Shown here: in pieces, positions 1 through 6,306 of the stretch | Position numbering within the stretch: the stretch's first letter is position 1 | Layout: each line of letters begins with the position of its first letter | NCBI GenBank assembly: GCA_964580995.1 | Contig: CAZOMV010000148.1 | Span: forward strand, 1 to 8,898 | Reading direction: 5' to 3' | DNA: 8,898 nucleotides | Origin: JAKJEP01 sp964580995 | Lineage (GTDB): Bacteria; Planctomycetota; Phycisphaerae; Sedimentisphaerales; SM23-30 | Notes under the pieces: model-generated | The model's input: the letters and a program-made list of their open reading frames with translations, nothing else | What the model was told of the DNA's origin: nothing | The model's database searches: none | Translations under genes and position numbers: made by a program

Positions 1-118
1 GCGGGGTGGGGGGGGGGGGGGGGGGGGGGGGGAGAGAATTCGTGGGGGGGGTGGGGGGGGGGGGGGAAGGGGGGGGGAAGGGGGGGGGGTTCGATGGGGG
101 GGAGGGGGGGGGCGATGG
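1..118. other. G-homopolymer-rich contig end, probable sequencing artefact
   Basis: Almost every base is G, with only scattered A, T and C, and no comparable stretch occurs elsewhere in the window. Complexity returns smoothly from about base 112 onward. Two-colour Illumina chemistry reads absent signal as G, so contig ends built from such reads look like this. The pattern also fits G overcalls within a real gene: in the downstream frame, changing a few G to T would restore tryptophan and methionine codons expected in a DUF456 motif. A genuine poly-G tract cannot be excluded. Confidence 0.7.
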
Positions 119-357
119 CGGGGGCGGTGGTTGGGACGTTTGTGATACCCGTACCGGTGCTGGGTACGGTGGTCGGTTCGTGTGTGGGAGCGGGGCTGGG
201 GGCCTGGGCGATGGAGGCGTCAACGGGGAAGAGCCATCAGCAGTTGAGGCGGCTGAGCGTGGGGGCGGGGGTGGGGCAGTTTGTCGGTTTGCTGGGCAAG
301 CTGGTGGCTGGGGTGGTGATCTGGCTGACGGTGGCGATAGCGGCGTTTTGGCCGTGA
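1..357 (+). CDS. DUF456-like small membrane protein, C-terminal part (5' end missing or corrupted)
   Basis: The reading frame is open from the left edge to a TGA at 355-357, and the trustworthy part begins at about base 88. The translation has two hydrophobic, glycine-rich segments. The first (FVIPVPVLGTVVGSCVGAGLG) is followed by a short polar stretch containing GKSHQQLRR. The second (FVGLLGKLVAGVVIWLTVAIA) ends in AFWP. This arrangement, with a GS..G..GAM.GA run before the first segment and a G..LGKL start to the second, matches the C-terminal half of DUF456 integral membrane proteins, whose function is unknown. The apparent ATG at 94 is probably not the true start: it lies inside the family's conserved glycine motif and inside the G-overcalled stretch, so the gene should extend beyond the window. 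Glycine is coded almost only by GGG here. It converges on tatC, with a hairpin between them. The family assignment is from remembered motif patterns and is moderately sure. Confidence 0.55.
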   Translation, partial: AGWGGGGGGGGENSWGGWGGGGKGGGRGGGSMGGRGGAMAGAVVGTFVIPVPVLGTVVGSCVGAGLGAWAMEASTGKSHQQLRRLSVGAGVGQFVGLLGKLVAGVVIWLTVAIAAFWP

Positions 358-386
358 ATGGATGTGTTTGTAACTGCTTATAAAAG

Positions 387-423
387 CTGTGCAAATTTCA
401 AGTACAACTTGAGATTTGCGCAG
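387..423. terminator. Hairpin between convergent genes, likely transcription terminator
   Basis: The arms 387-403 and 407-423 pair over 17 bp around a 3-nt loop (404-406). Two of the pairs are T opposite G (390/420 and 397/413). These are G-U wobbles in plus-strand RNA but A-C mismatches in minus-strand RNA, so the structure is more stable for the DUF456-side transcript. An AT-rich stretch rather than a clean U-run follows on the plus strand. On the minus strand the hairpin is followed by CTTTTATAAG. The position between two convergent stop codons (357 and 453) supports a shared terminator. Confidence 0.65.
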
Positions 424-452
424 GTATTTATAAATTGTTTATTTGCAAGGAT

Positions 453-1364
453 TTATTGTGATATTTTTCGTTTGGGCCAGAACTGGAGGAGAACGATGCC
501 TAATTCGTAGAGGAGGTACATGGGGATAGCCAGGGCGACCTGGGAAATGACATCGGGGCCGGGGGTAAGTAAAGCCGCAGCAATAATGATGGCAAAGAGG
601 GCGTATTTTCGGATTTTGCGGAAGGTTTTTATGTCAACGATATTTAATTGACCCAGGAGGAGAACGACCAGGGGCATCTGGAAGGACAAGCCGAAGGCAA
701 CCGCCAGCAGCAGGATCAGCGAGACATACTTTTGCAGGGTAATCATCGGTTTAACAAGAGGCGGTTTTTCCTGATCCGCGGAGGGGGCGGGCGGCGGCTG
801 GGAATTAACCGGGGGAACCGGATTTTGCACCGAAGGATTCGGAGCGGGAGTTTCTTTTGGCTTTTCCGGAAAAAGAAACGAACTGGGATCGCTGGGCTGA
901 GAGAATTTATAACAGAATTTAATGAAGAAATTACAGGTCAGCGGGGCAACAACCCAGATTAAAAATATCCCGCCGAGAACAAACAAGGCGGCGGAGAAGG
1001 GGACGAAAATATGGACATACCGTTTTTCATGGGGGTAGAGACCGGCGGCGACAAACCCCCATAACTGGTAAAAAATCCAGGGGGAGGTAAGGAAAATGCC
1101 GGCATAGATACAGACTTTAATATAGGTTAGAAAGGCTTCGGGCAGGGACATGATATAGAGCTGGGATTCGAGGCCGGATTCCTTTAAAGCAATCAGCAGC
1201 GGCTGGGAGAGCATGGTGATGATGTCCTGCCCAAAAAAGAGGCAGAGGGCAAATCCGACCATCAGGCCGCAGAGGGCCTTGATCAAACGGGAACGCAACT
1301 CATCCAGATGGTCCCCGAAGGACATTCGGGTGTTTTCGAGCGGATCTTTGTCATGTTCTGTCAT
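453..1364 (-). CDS. tatC: Twin-arginine translocase subunit TatC with proline-rich periplasmic loop insert
   Basis: TatC is the inner-membrane receptor that binds twin-arginine signal peptides and, with TatA-type subunits, exports folded proteins. The N-terminal cytoplasmic signature HLDELRSRL is at residues 19-27. Six hydrophobic segments follow (about 27-45, 78-105, 117-141, 214-238, 252-268, 275-295), with SLPEAF at 73-78 in the first periplasmic loop, SFQMP at 227-231 (the position that is E or Q in the family) and LTPGPDVISQ at 266-275. At 303 residues it is longer than the usual ~240-260. The excess is a proline-rich run at about 157-206 in the second periplasmic loop, between segments 3 and 4. 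The start at 1364 has no clear Shine-Dalgarno; Met14, five residues before the signature, is an alternative. It is the last gene of the minus-strand series, 36 nt after the kinase gene. No tatA or tatB is present in the window. Confidence 0.95.
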   Translation of the reverse strand: MTEHDKDPLENTRMSFGDHLDELRSRLIKALCGLMVGFALCLFFGQDIITMLSQPLLIALKESGLESQLYIMSLPEAFLTYIKVCIYAGIFLTSPWIFYQLWGFVAAGLYPHEKRYVHIFVPFSAALFVLGGIFLIWVVAPLTCNFFIKFCYKFSQPSDPSSFLFPEKPKETPAPNPSVQNPVPPVNSQPPPAPSADQEKPPLVKPMITLQKYVSLILLLAVAFGLSFQMPLVVLLLGQLNIVDIKTFRKIRKYALFAIIIAAALLTPGPDVISQVALAIPMYLLYELGIVLLQFWPKRKISQ

Positions 1365-1400
1365 ATCTATATGATAAAAGAGTCGGGGAAATATGCAAGG

Positions 1401-2354
1401 TTACAATTTCCCGATCCTGACTTTAAAAAGTTTTTGAATTTTTTTCCAGTTTTGGGTTTCGGTCAGACCGGCGGCATGGGCGGCAGCCGCCTGGAGGGCG
1501 GGCTGGAGGGCGGCGGAGATATTTCGGTGCTCGTTGAGTCCCTTGAGAAAGCCGGCCAGCAGGAAATCGCCGCAGCCAACGGTGGAGGTTACGTTTTGCG
1601 GGGGATTGGAGCATTGGGCCTGGAGGATCCGTTCGCGGGAAAGAAAGAGGACGCCCTGCGGGCCGCGGCTGATCAGGATCCAATTTGCCAGATGGAGCAA
1701 GGTTTTGCCGGCCCGGATCAAGGGGGCGGTCTGGTTGGGGAGTTTTTTGCCGACCAGTTCGGAAAGTTCCTCGACATTGGGCTTGATGAGGTAGATGCCC
1801 CCCTGCCGGAGAATCTTTTGCAGGGTGGGGCCGGAGGAGTCGAGGATGATTTTGGCGCGGGCGTTTCGGCAGGTCTGGAAGATGGGCAGGATATGACGGA
1901 GGAGTTCGGGAGGGGGCAGAGAACCGGCAAAAACGCAGAAATCGTCAGGATTAATAAGCGAATTTATGTCGGAACGCAATTTTTTGAGGGCGGCGGGAGT
2001 TGCCAGTTCGCTTTTGGCCCGCAGATGGATTTCACGATTTTTTTGGGAGTCGATGAGGGTAATGTTTTGGCGGGTTTTGCCCGGAACAACGGTACATTGC
2101 AGATGAATCCGCTTTCGCAGGGGAACCAGAGCATCGGCCATGTCCGGATAGTCATTTTGCCCCCAGAGACCGGCCGCAACAGAAGGAGAATCCATCCAGG
2201 CCAGGGCACGAGAGATATTCAGAGCCTTGCCGGCAGGCCGGACCGTCTGGCTTTGGAGGGCAAGGTGGCAGTTCCAGCAGATATTATCGGCCCGGCAGAT
2301 AACATCCCAGGTGGGTGAGAGGCCGATGGTAATAATGGCATTTTTCATTTTCAT
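1401..2354 (-). CDS. PfkB-family sugar(-phosphate) kinase, 1-phosphofructokinase/tagatose-6-phosphate kinase-like
   Basis: This is a ribokinase-fold (PfkB) kinase of 317 residues, a normal length, that should transfer phosphate from ATP to a sugar or sugar phosphate in the cytoplasm. The N-terminal strand ITIGLSPTWDV (8-18) corresponds to the LNPALD region of FruK/LacC enzymes. Other family marks are AGSLPPPE (143-150), the nucleotide-side KPNVEEL (191-197), SRGPQGVL (229-236), and the anion hole/catalytic base motif VGCGDFLLAGF (259-269) with Asp263. Two motifs depart from consensus: substrate-side GGKG.N reads AGKALN (41-46), and GAGD reads GCGD. The catalytic aspartate is kept, so activity is expected, but the substrate cannot be named. 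The start ATG overlaps the ruvX stop in an ATGA arrangement, suggesting translational coupling; Met3 is an alternative start. Confidence 0.85.
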   Translation of the reverse strand: MKMKNAIITIGLSPTWDVICRADNICWNCHLALQSQTVRPAGKALNISRALAWMDSPSVAAGLWGQNDYPDMADALVPLRKRIHLQCTVVPGKTRQNITLIDSQKNREIHLRAKSELATPAALKKLRSDINSLINPDDFCVFAGSLPPPELLRHILPIFQTCRNARAKIILDSSGPTLQKILRQGGIYLIKPNVEELSELVGKKLPNQTAPLIRAGKTLLHLANWILISRGPQGVLFLSRERILQAQCSNPPQNVTSTVGCGDFLLAGFLKGLNEHRNISAALQPALQAAAAHAAGLTETQNWKKIQKLFKVRIGKL

Positions 2355-2782
2355 GGCAGCGGCCCCGATTTTTTCCGATCCAGAAAATCCTGGAGGATAT
2401 CGCAGGCCGCCAGCATATCGCGGCGGTTCTTGCGTTTTTTGCGGGTAAGGCCGGAATCGAGGAGTTTTTCATCGGCGGCCTGACTGCTGAGGCGTTCATC
2501 CTGCAAGTGAACAGGCAGGGCAATTTTTTTCGCCAGTTGTTCGGCAAATTTACGGGAGGCTTTGGCCTGGGGGCCTTCGGAGTCGTCCATATTGAGAGGC
2601 AGGCCGACCAGGAGGGCCTCGACGCGGTTTTCGCTGACGAGGGAGGCAATCTGCTGAAAAACGGGTTCGATGCGGTTTTTATCGATCTGGAGCTGGCACA
2701 AAGGTGAGACGATGGTTTCGGAAGGGTCGCAGATTGCCAGACCCAATCGTTTGAAACCGAAATCGATTGCCAGATAGCGCAT
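2351..2782 (-). CDS. ruvX: RuvX/YqgF family nuclease (pre-16S rRNA processing / putative Holliday junction resolvase)
   Basis: This 143-residue protein has the full RNase H-like YqgF fold. The N-terminal AIDFGFKRLGLAICD (5-19) carries catalytic Asp7, followed by VGLPLNMDDSEGPQA (59-73), LQDERLSS (93-100) with the second acidic pair, and RDMLAACDILQDFL (121-134) with Asp122 as the third acidic position. All three expected acidic sites are present. In Escherichia coli the family member matures the 5' end of 16S rRNA, and the Holliday junction resolvase label comes from structural similarity. It starts 2 nt after the manC stop and its TGA overlaps the ATG of the following kinase gene by 4 nt, so it is probably translated by coupling within the operon. 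No strong Shine-Dalgarno is visible. Confidence 0.93.
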   Translation of the reverse strand: MRYLAIDFGFKRLGLAICDPSETIVSPLCQLQIDKNRIEPVFQQIASLVSENRVEALLVGLPLNMDDSEGPQAKASRKFAEQLAKKIALPVHLQDERLSSQAADEKLLDSGLTRKKRKNRRDMLAACDILQDFLDRKKSGPLP

Positions 2783-2784
2783 GA

Positions 2785-3870
2785 TTACAGGAACCGTTCG
2801 AAGCCCTTTTCCTCCAATCGTTTGAGGAGTCCTTTGAGGTTGTCTCCTTCTCCGCGATGGCAGATGAGCGTGGCATCGTCGGTATGGATAATGGCCAGGT
2901 CATCGATTCCGATGGCGGCAATCAGGTGCTCTTTGGATTGGCTGATGGCAATATTATTGGTACTATCAAACCACTCGGCACTGGTGGTCGGAGTGGTGGC
3001 ATTGTTGTCGGCGTCAATATTGCCGATGGTGTCGGCCAGATGCTGATAGGAACCCACATCGATCCAATAGCAGTCGAGTTCACACATGAAAACATCGTGT
3101 GCATGTTCCATCACCGCATAGTCGATACTGATACTCTGCAATTGAGTGAATTCGTCATGGAGAACCTGGTTGCGATTTTCGGTGTTCCACTCCTTGCCGA
3201 TGCGGGAGAGGCGGTGGGCGTTATGCGGGAGGAGCTGCTCGATGTATTTCAGGATGGTATCCACGCGCCAGACAAAAATGCCGCTGTTCCAGCAATAATC
3301 GCCGGAACGGATATATTTACTGGCCGTGCTTTTGTTGGGTTTTTCCTGGAAGGCCTCAACGGGGAAGATGCCCTGGGTGCCGGCTATTTCCTGTCCCCTC
3401 TTCAGGTATCCGAAGCCGGTGTGGGCATAGGCGGCTTTAATCCCGAAGGTGAACAGCGCTTCCGGGTGCTGTTTCAGATAGTCGATGGATTTTCTAACGG
3501 CAGCATGGAGAGGCTCGATCGGCTCGATGATATGATCGGCACTCAGGACGGCCATGGTGCAGCGGGGGTCTTTCTGGGAAAGGACGGTGGCCGCCAGCCC
3601 GATGGCATTGGCGGTATTTCTCCCTACCGGCTCCCCGAGAATATTTTCACGGGGCAGTTCCGGCAGATGATCATGAACGACGTCGGCATATTCCGCGTTG
3701 GTGACAATCAGAATATGGGCCGGGTCGAACAACGTACTGATCCGGTTGACGCAAAGGCGGAGCAGCGACTGGCCGTTAAAGAGATCGATAATCTGTTTCG
3801 GCTTGTTTTTCCGGCTGAGAGGCCAGAGCCTCTGTCCCGAGCCGCCCGCCATAATGACTGCATAATCCAT
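2785..3870 (-). CDS. manC: Mannose-1-phosphate guanylyltransferase (GDP-mannose pyrophosphorylase), single-domain
   Basis: The enzyme makes GDP-mannose from mannose 1-phosphate and GTP, supplying mannose or fucose-type sugars for polysaccharides and glycoconjugates. The nucleotidyltransferase signature AGGSGQRLWPLSR is at 8-20 with a downstream lysine (KPKQ, 23-26). Further marks are EPVGRNTA (80-87), LSADHII (109-115), FGIKAAYAHTGFGYL (142-156), FQEKPN (174-179), WNSGIFVW (194-201), SIDYAVME (248-255) and WIDVGSY (269-275). The C-terminal part (about 300-335) looks like the left-handed beta-helix repeat region. At 361 residues it lacks the phosphomannose isomerase cupin domain of the bifunctional enzymes. 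The stop codon of lysC overlaps a Shine-Dalgarno-like GAGG, 8 nt before this ATG, which supports the start. Its place between lysC and ruvX gives no clue to the glycan served. Confidence 0.93.
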   Translation of the reverse strand: MDYAVIMAGGSGQRLWPLSRKNKPKQIIDLFNGQSLLRLCVNRISTLFDPAHILIVTNAEYADVVHDHLPELPRENILGEPVGRNTANAIGLAATVLSQKDPRCTMAVLSADHIIEPIEPLHAAVRKSIDYLKQHPEALFTFGIKAAYAHTGFGYLKRGQEIAGTQGIFPVEAFQEKPNKSTASKYIRSGDYCWNSGIFVWRVDTILKYIEQLLPHNAHRLSRIGKEWNTENRNQVLHDEFTQLQSISIDYAVMEHAHDVFMCELDCYWIDVGSYQHLADTIGNIDADNNATTPTTSAEWFDSTNNIAISQSKEHLIAAIGIDDLAIIHTDDATLICHRGEGDNLKGLLKRLEEKGFERFL

Positions 3871-3879
3871 TATATAACC

Positions 3880-5109
3880 TCAAACAGGGCTTTGTTCTTT
3901 ATCCAATTCAAAGGCGGCATGGACCACCCGAACGGCTTTTTCGGCATCTTCCGGAGCGATCAGGCAACTGATTTTGATTTCGCTGGTCGTGATGGCGTTG
4001 ATATTGACCTGGGCATCGGCCAGGGCTTTGAACATTTTTTTGGCCACACCGGTATGACTGCGCATGCCGACACCGACGGCAGAGACTTTGGCGACGGGGT
4101 TTCGGCAAACCACTTCCTGCAGGTTATATTGCTTGCGAATCTCTTCGACGACGAGTTTGCATTCGGCCAGATCGCCGTAATCGACGGTAAAACTGATACT
4201 GGCCAGTCCTTGTTCCCCAAAGGTTTGAATGATATCGTCCACGGCGACATTATGTTCGGCCACATGGGCAAAGACATCGGCGGCGACGCCGGGCCGGTTG
4301 GGCAGGCCGTGGAGCACAAACTGGGCCAATTCTTTTTTGACTGCGACACCCGAAACAACAATCTGTTCCATTTGTTTTACCTCTTGCGTAATTAAAGTTC
4401 CTTCCGTATCTGTAAAGCTGGATCGTACATGAATCACAACATTGTATTTTTTGCCAAACTCGATGGCACGGGAATGCATGACCCCGGCACCCTGGCTGGC
4501 CAGTTCGAGCATTTCATCGTAACTGATTCTTTCGATTTTACGGGCCTTGGGTTCGATACGCGGGTCGGTCGTATAAACACCATCCACGTCGGTATAGATT
4601 TCACAATGATTGGCATGGAGGACGGCGGCCAGAGCCAGAGCGGTGGTATCGGAAGCCCCGCGTCCGAGGGTGGTAATCTCCCCTTTTTCGTCAATGCCCT
4701 GGAAACCGGCGACAATTACGATTTTGCCATTATCCAGTTCCTGCCGAATCCGGTCGGCATCGATTTTTTGAATCCTCGCCTTGGTATGGGCAGTATCGGT
4801 AATCAAACCGATCTGCCCGCCGGTCAGACTGATCGCTTCGTGGCCGGCGGCATGGATCGCCATAGCCATCAAACTGATGCTGACCTGTTCCCCGGTCGTC
4901 AGCAGCATATCCAGCTCGCGCCGGGGCGGGTTTTCGGTGATTTCTTTGGCCAGAGTGATCAATTTATCGGTGGTTTTTCCCATGGCAGAAACCACCATAA
5001 CCACCCGGTTCCCATTAAGCTTCTCTTTAATGGCCCGCCTTGCGGCTCGACGAATTCGTTCCGCATCCGCCACGCTGGTGCCGCCGAACTTCATTACAAC
5101 CAGATCCAT
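3880..5109 (-). CDS. lysC: Aspartate kinase, LysC type with two C-terminal ACT domains
   Basis: The enzyme phosphorylates L-aspartate with ATP, the committed step to lysine, threonine and methionine. The kinase domain (about 1-235) shows VMKFGGTSV (5-13), VVSAMGKTTD (39-48), TTGEQVS (71-77), GRGASDTTA (149-157) and YTDVDGVYTTDPR (172-184). The ACT pair runs from about 248 to 400, with VSAVGVGMRSHTGVA (342-356) and ITTSEIKIS (373-381) typical of the effector-binding region, so feedback inhibition by lysine and/or threonine is likely. The length (409) and layout match Bacillus-type monofunctional aspartokinase II. An internal Met247 directly before the ACT region has a good ribosome binding site of its own (listed separately). 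The start lies 7 nt after the stop of the ApgM-type gene, with AAGGA about 12 nt upstream. Confidence 0.97.
   Translation of the reverse strand: MDLVVMKFGGTSVADAERIRRAARRAIKEKLNGNRVVMVVSAMGKTTDKLITLAKEITENPPRRELDMLLTTGEQVSISLMAMAIHAAGHEAISLTGGQIGLITDTAHTKARIQKIDADRIRQELDNGKIVIVAGFQGIDEKGEITTLGRGASDTTALALAAVLHANHCEIYTDVDGVYTTDPRIEPKARKIERISYDEMLELASQGAGVMHSRAIEFGKKYNVVIHVRSSFTDTEGTLITQEVKQMEQIVVSGVAVKKELAQFVLHGLPNRPGVAADVFAHVAEHNVAVDDIIQTFGEQGLASISFTVDYGDLAECKLVVEEIRKQYNLQEVVCRNPVAKVSAVGVGMRSHTGVAKKMFKALADAQVNINAITTSEIKISCLIAPEDAEKAVRVVHAAFELDKEQSPV
4369..4385 (-). promoter_or_regulatory. Internal ribosome binding site and start (Met247) within lysC for a beta subunit
   Basis: On the coding strand, AAGAGGT (4385-4379) lies 7 nt upstream of an in-frame ATG (4371-4369), a better Shine-Dalgarno than most gene starts in this window. 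Initiation here would give a 163-residue product ending at 3880 that consists only of the two ACT domains, beginning MEQIVVSGVAV. In Bacillus subtilis and Corynebacterium glutamicum, lysC makes its beta subunit from an internal start at nearly the same residue. That an alpha2beta2 enzyme forms here is inference. Confidence 0.7.
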
Positions 5110-5116
5110 AGATCTC

Positions 5117-6301
5117 TCATCCTTTCAGAAAATACTCCATCAATTCATGACCTTTATCAATTCGAATGCCGCTAGTACGACTGTTGGCTTCGCTATACAC
5201 CTTTTTTTGCGCACCGGTAATTTCCAAACCAGCCAGAGCAAAAGGAACCGGATCGGAGCAATGGGTTCGCAGCCGGATCGGAGTCGGGTGGTCGGGCAGC
5301 ACCATCATGCGCCAGCTTTTGCCGGACTGGAGATGCTTGAGGATCGGGCCGACGATGTGCAGATCAATCTGCTCGATAGCCTGGATTTTCCCTTCCACCA
5401 GCGCGACATGGCCGGCTTCGTCCGGGGCTTCGATATGGACAAAGACCAGATCATGCGTTTCCAGAGCCTGAATAGCGGCGAGCCCCTTGCCGGCGTAATT
5501 GGTGTCCAGGTAACCGGTGGCGCCGGGGACTTCGATAACATCCATCCCCATAAGTTTTCCCAGCCCGCGCATCAGATCAACGGCGGTAATCACCGCGCCG
5601 GAAACTCCGAATTTTTTCCGGAAGTTATCCATCTGAGGCCGCTGGCCCTGTCCCCAGAGCCAGATCTGATTGGCGGGATTTTCGCCCAGATCACTGCGGA
5701 CTTTATTCACCTCATGATCGGCAAGTATTTGGGCGGCTTTTTCCATCAGTTGGATCAGTTTTTTGCCCTGTTTGCCTTTCGGCAGATGTTTGGCAATGGG
5801 CTGATCCATGATGTCATGGGGAGCAATGGTTTCGGACTCGAAGGACCCGCCCCGAATCACCAGGAGATGACGATAACTGACACCGGGATAGAAGGTGACT
5901 TCATCCGAGCCAAGCTGCTGATTCAAATCGTGAATGAGTTTGGCTGCCTGGACGGAGTCAATATGCCCGGCGGAGTAGTCGAGCATGATTCCATCGGCCA
6001 CCGTGACTAGGTTGCAGCGAAAAATCCAGTCATCCGGTCCGGTCTGGATATTCTGGGCGGCGGCTTCCAGCGGCGCCCGGCCGCGATAATAGACTGCCGG
6101 GTCATATCCCATCAAGCTCATCAGGGCGACATCGCTGCCGGGATGGTATCCGTCAGGCACATTATGGACCAAGCCCTGCCGGCCGTTGATGCTGATCCAG
6201 TCGGTATTGGGAATATATGCCTTTTCGAGCACGGTTTGCCCATCTAATTCGGCCAGAGGTTCATCCGCAGCGCCGTCCATTATGATAATCGCATATTTCA
6301 T
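5117..6301 (-). CDS. apgM: ApgM-family protein (archaeal-type cofactor-independent phosphoglycerate mutase / proposed homoserine kinase)
   Basis: This 394-residue alkaline phosphatase-superfamily protein belongs to the 2,3-bisphosphoglycerate-independent mutase group found in archaea and some bacteria. The metal-site motif IIIMDGAADEP spans 5-15 with Asp9. HPGSDVALMSLMGYDP (53-68) places Ser56 as the likely phosphoryl acceptor. YPGVSYRHLLV spans 138-148. HIEAPDEAGH (289-298) and VLPDHPTP (334-341), then RTHCSDPVPF (345-354), supply the remaining Asp/His metal ligands (Asp294, His298, Asp337, His338, His347). All catalytic positions appear intact. The gene sits 5 nt after hom and 7 nt before lysC. 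One branch of this family has been proposed, from such clustering in genomes lacking the GHMP-type ThrB, to be a homoserine kinase. The context favours that role, but the sequence alone does not rule out a glycolytic mutase. No strong Shine-Dalgarno is visible. Confidence 0.88.
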   Translation of the reverse strand: MKYAIIIMDGAADEPLAELDGQTVLEKAYIPNTDWISINGRQGLVHNVPDGYHPGSDVALMSLMGYDPAVYYRGRAPLEAAAQNIQTGPDDWIFRCNLVTVADGIMLDYSAGHIDSVQAAKLIHDLNQQLGSDEVTFYPGVSYRHLLVIRGGSFESETIAPHDIMDQPIAKHLPKGKQGKKLIQLMEKAAQILADHEVNKVRSDLGENPANQIWLWGQGQRPQMDNFRKKFGVSGAVITAVDLMRGLGKLMGMDVIEVPGATGYLDTNYAGKGLAAIQALETHDLVFVHIEAPDEAGHVALVEGKIQAIEQIDLHIVGPILKHLQSGKSWRMMVLPDHPTPIRLRTHCSDPVPFALAGLEITGAQKKVYSEANSRTSGIRIDKGHELMEYFLKG

Positions 6302-6306
6302 TCTGG

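Noticed and set aside
6..383. Glycine-rich 125-codon plus-strand frame at the left edge
   Set aside because: Its glycines come from the G-run artefact and it is out of frame with the DUF456-like protein, which has the coherent membrane segments.
1308..2318. 336-codon plus-strand open frame opposite the PfkB kinase
   Set aside because: Its Gly/Asp/Glu-rich translation is what the antisense of this C-rich coding strand would give; the minus-strand kinase motifs are decisive.
2857..4395. 512-codon plus-strand open frame opposite manC and lysC
   Set aside because: It lies antisense to two genes with complete family motifs, spans their junction and its translation has no recognisable domain; it is a shadow frame.
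4781..6010. 409-codon plus-strand open frame opposite lysC and the apgM-type gene
   Set aside because: Antisense to two confidently assigned genes and crosses their boundary; no coherent protein features.
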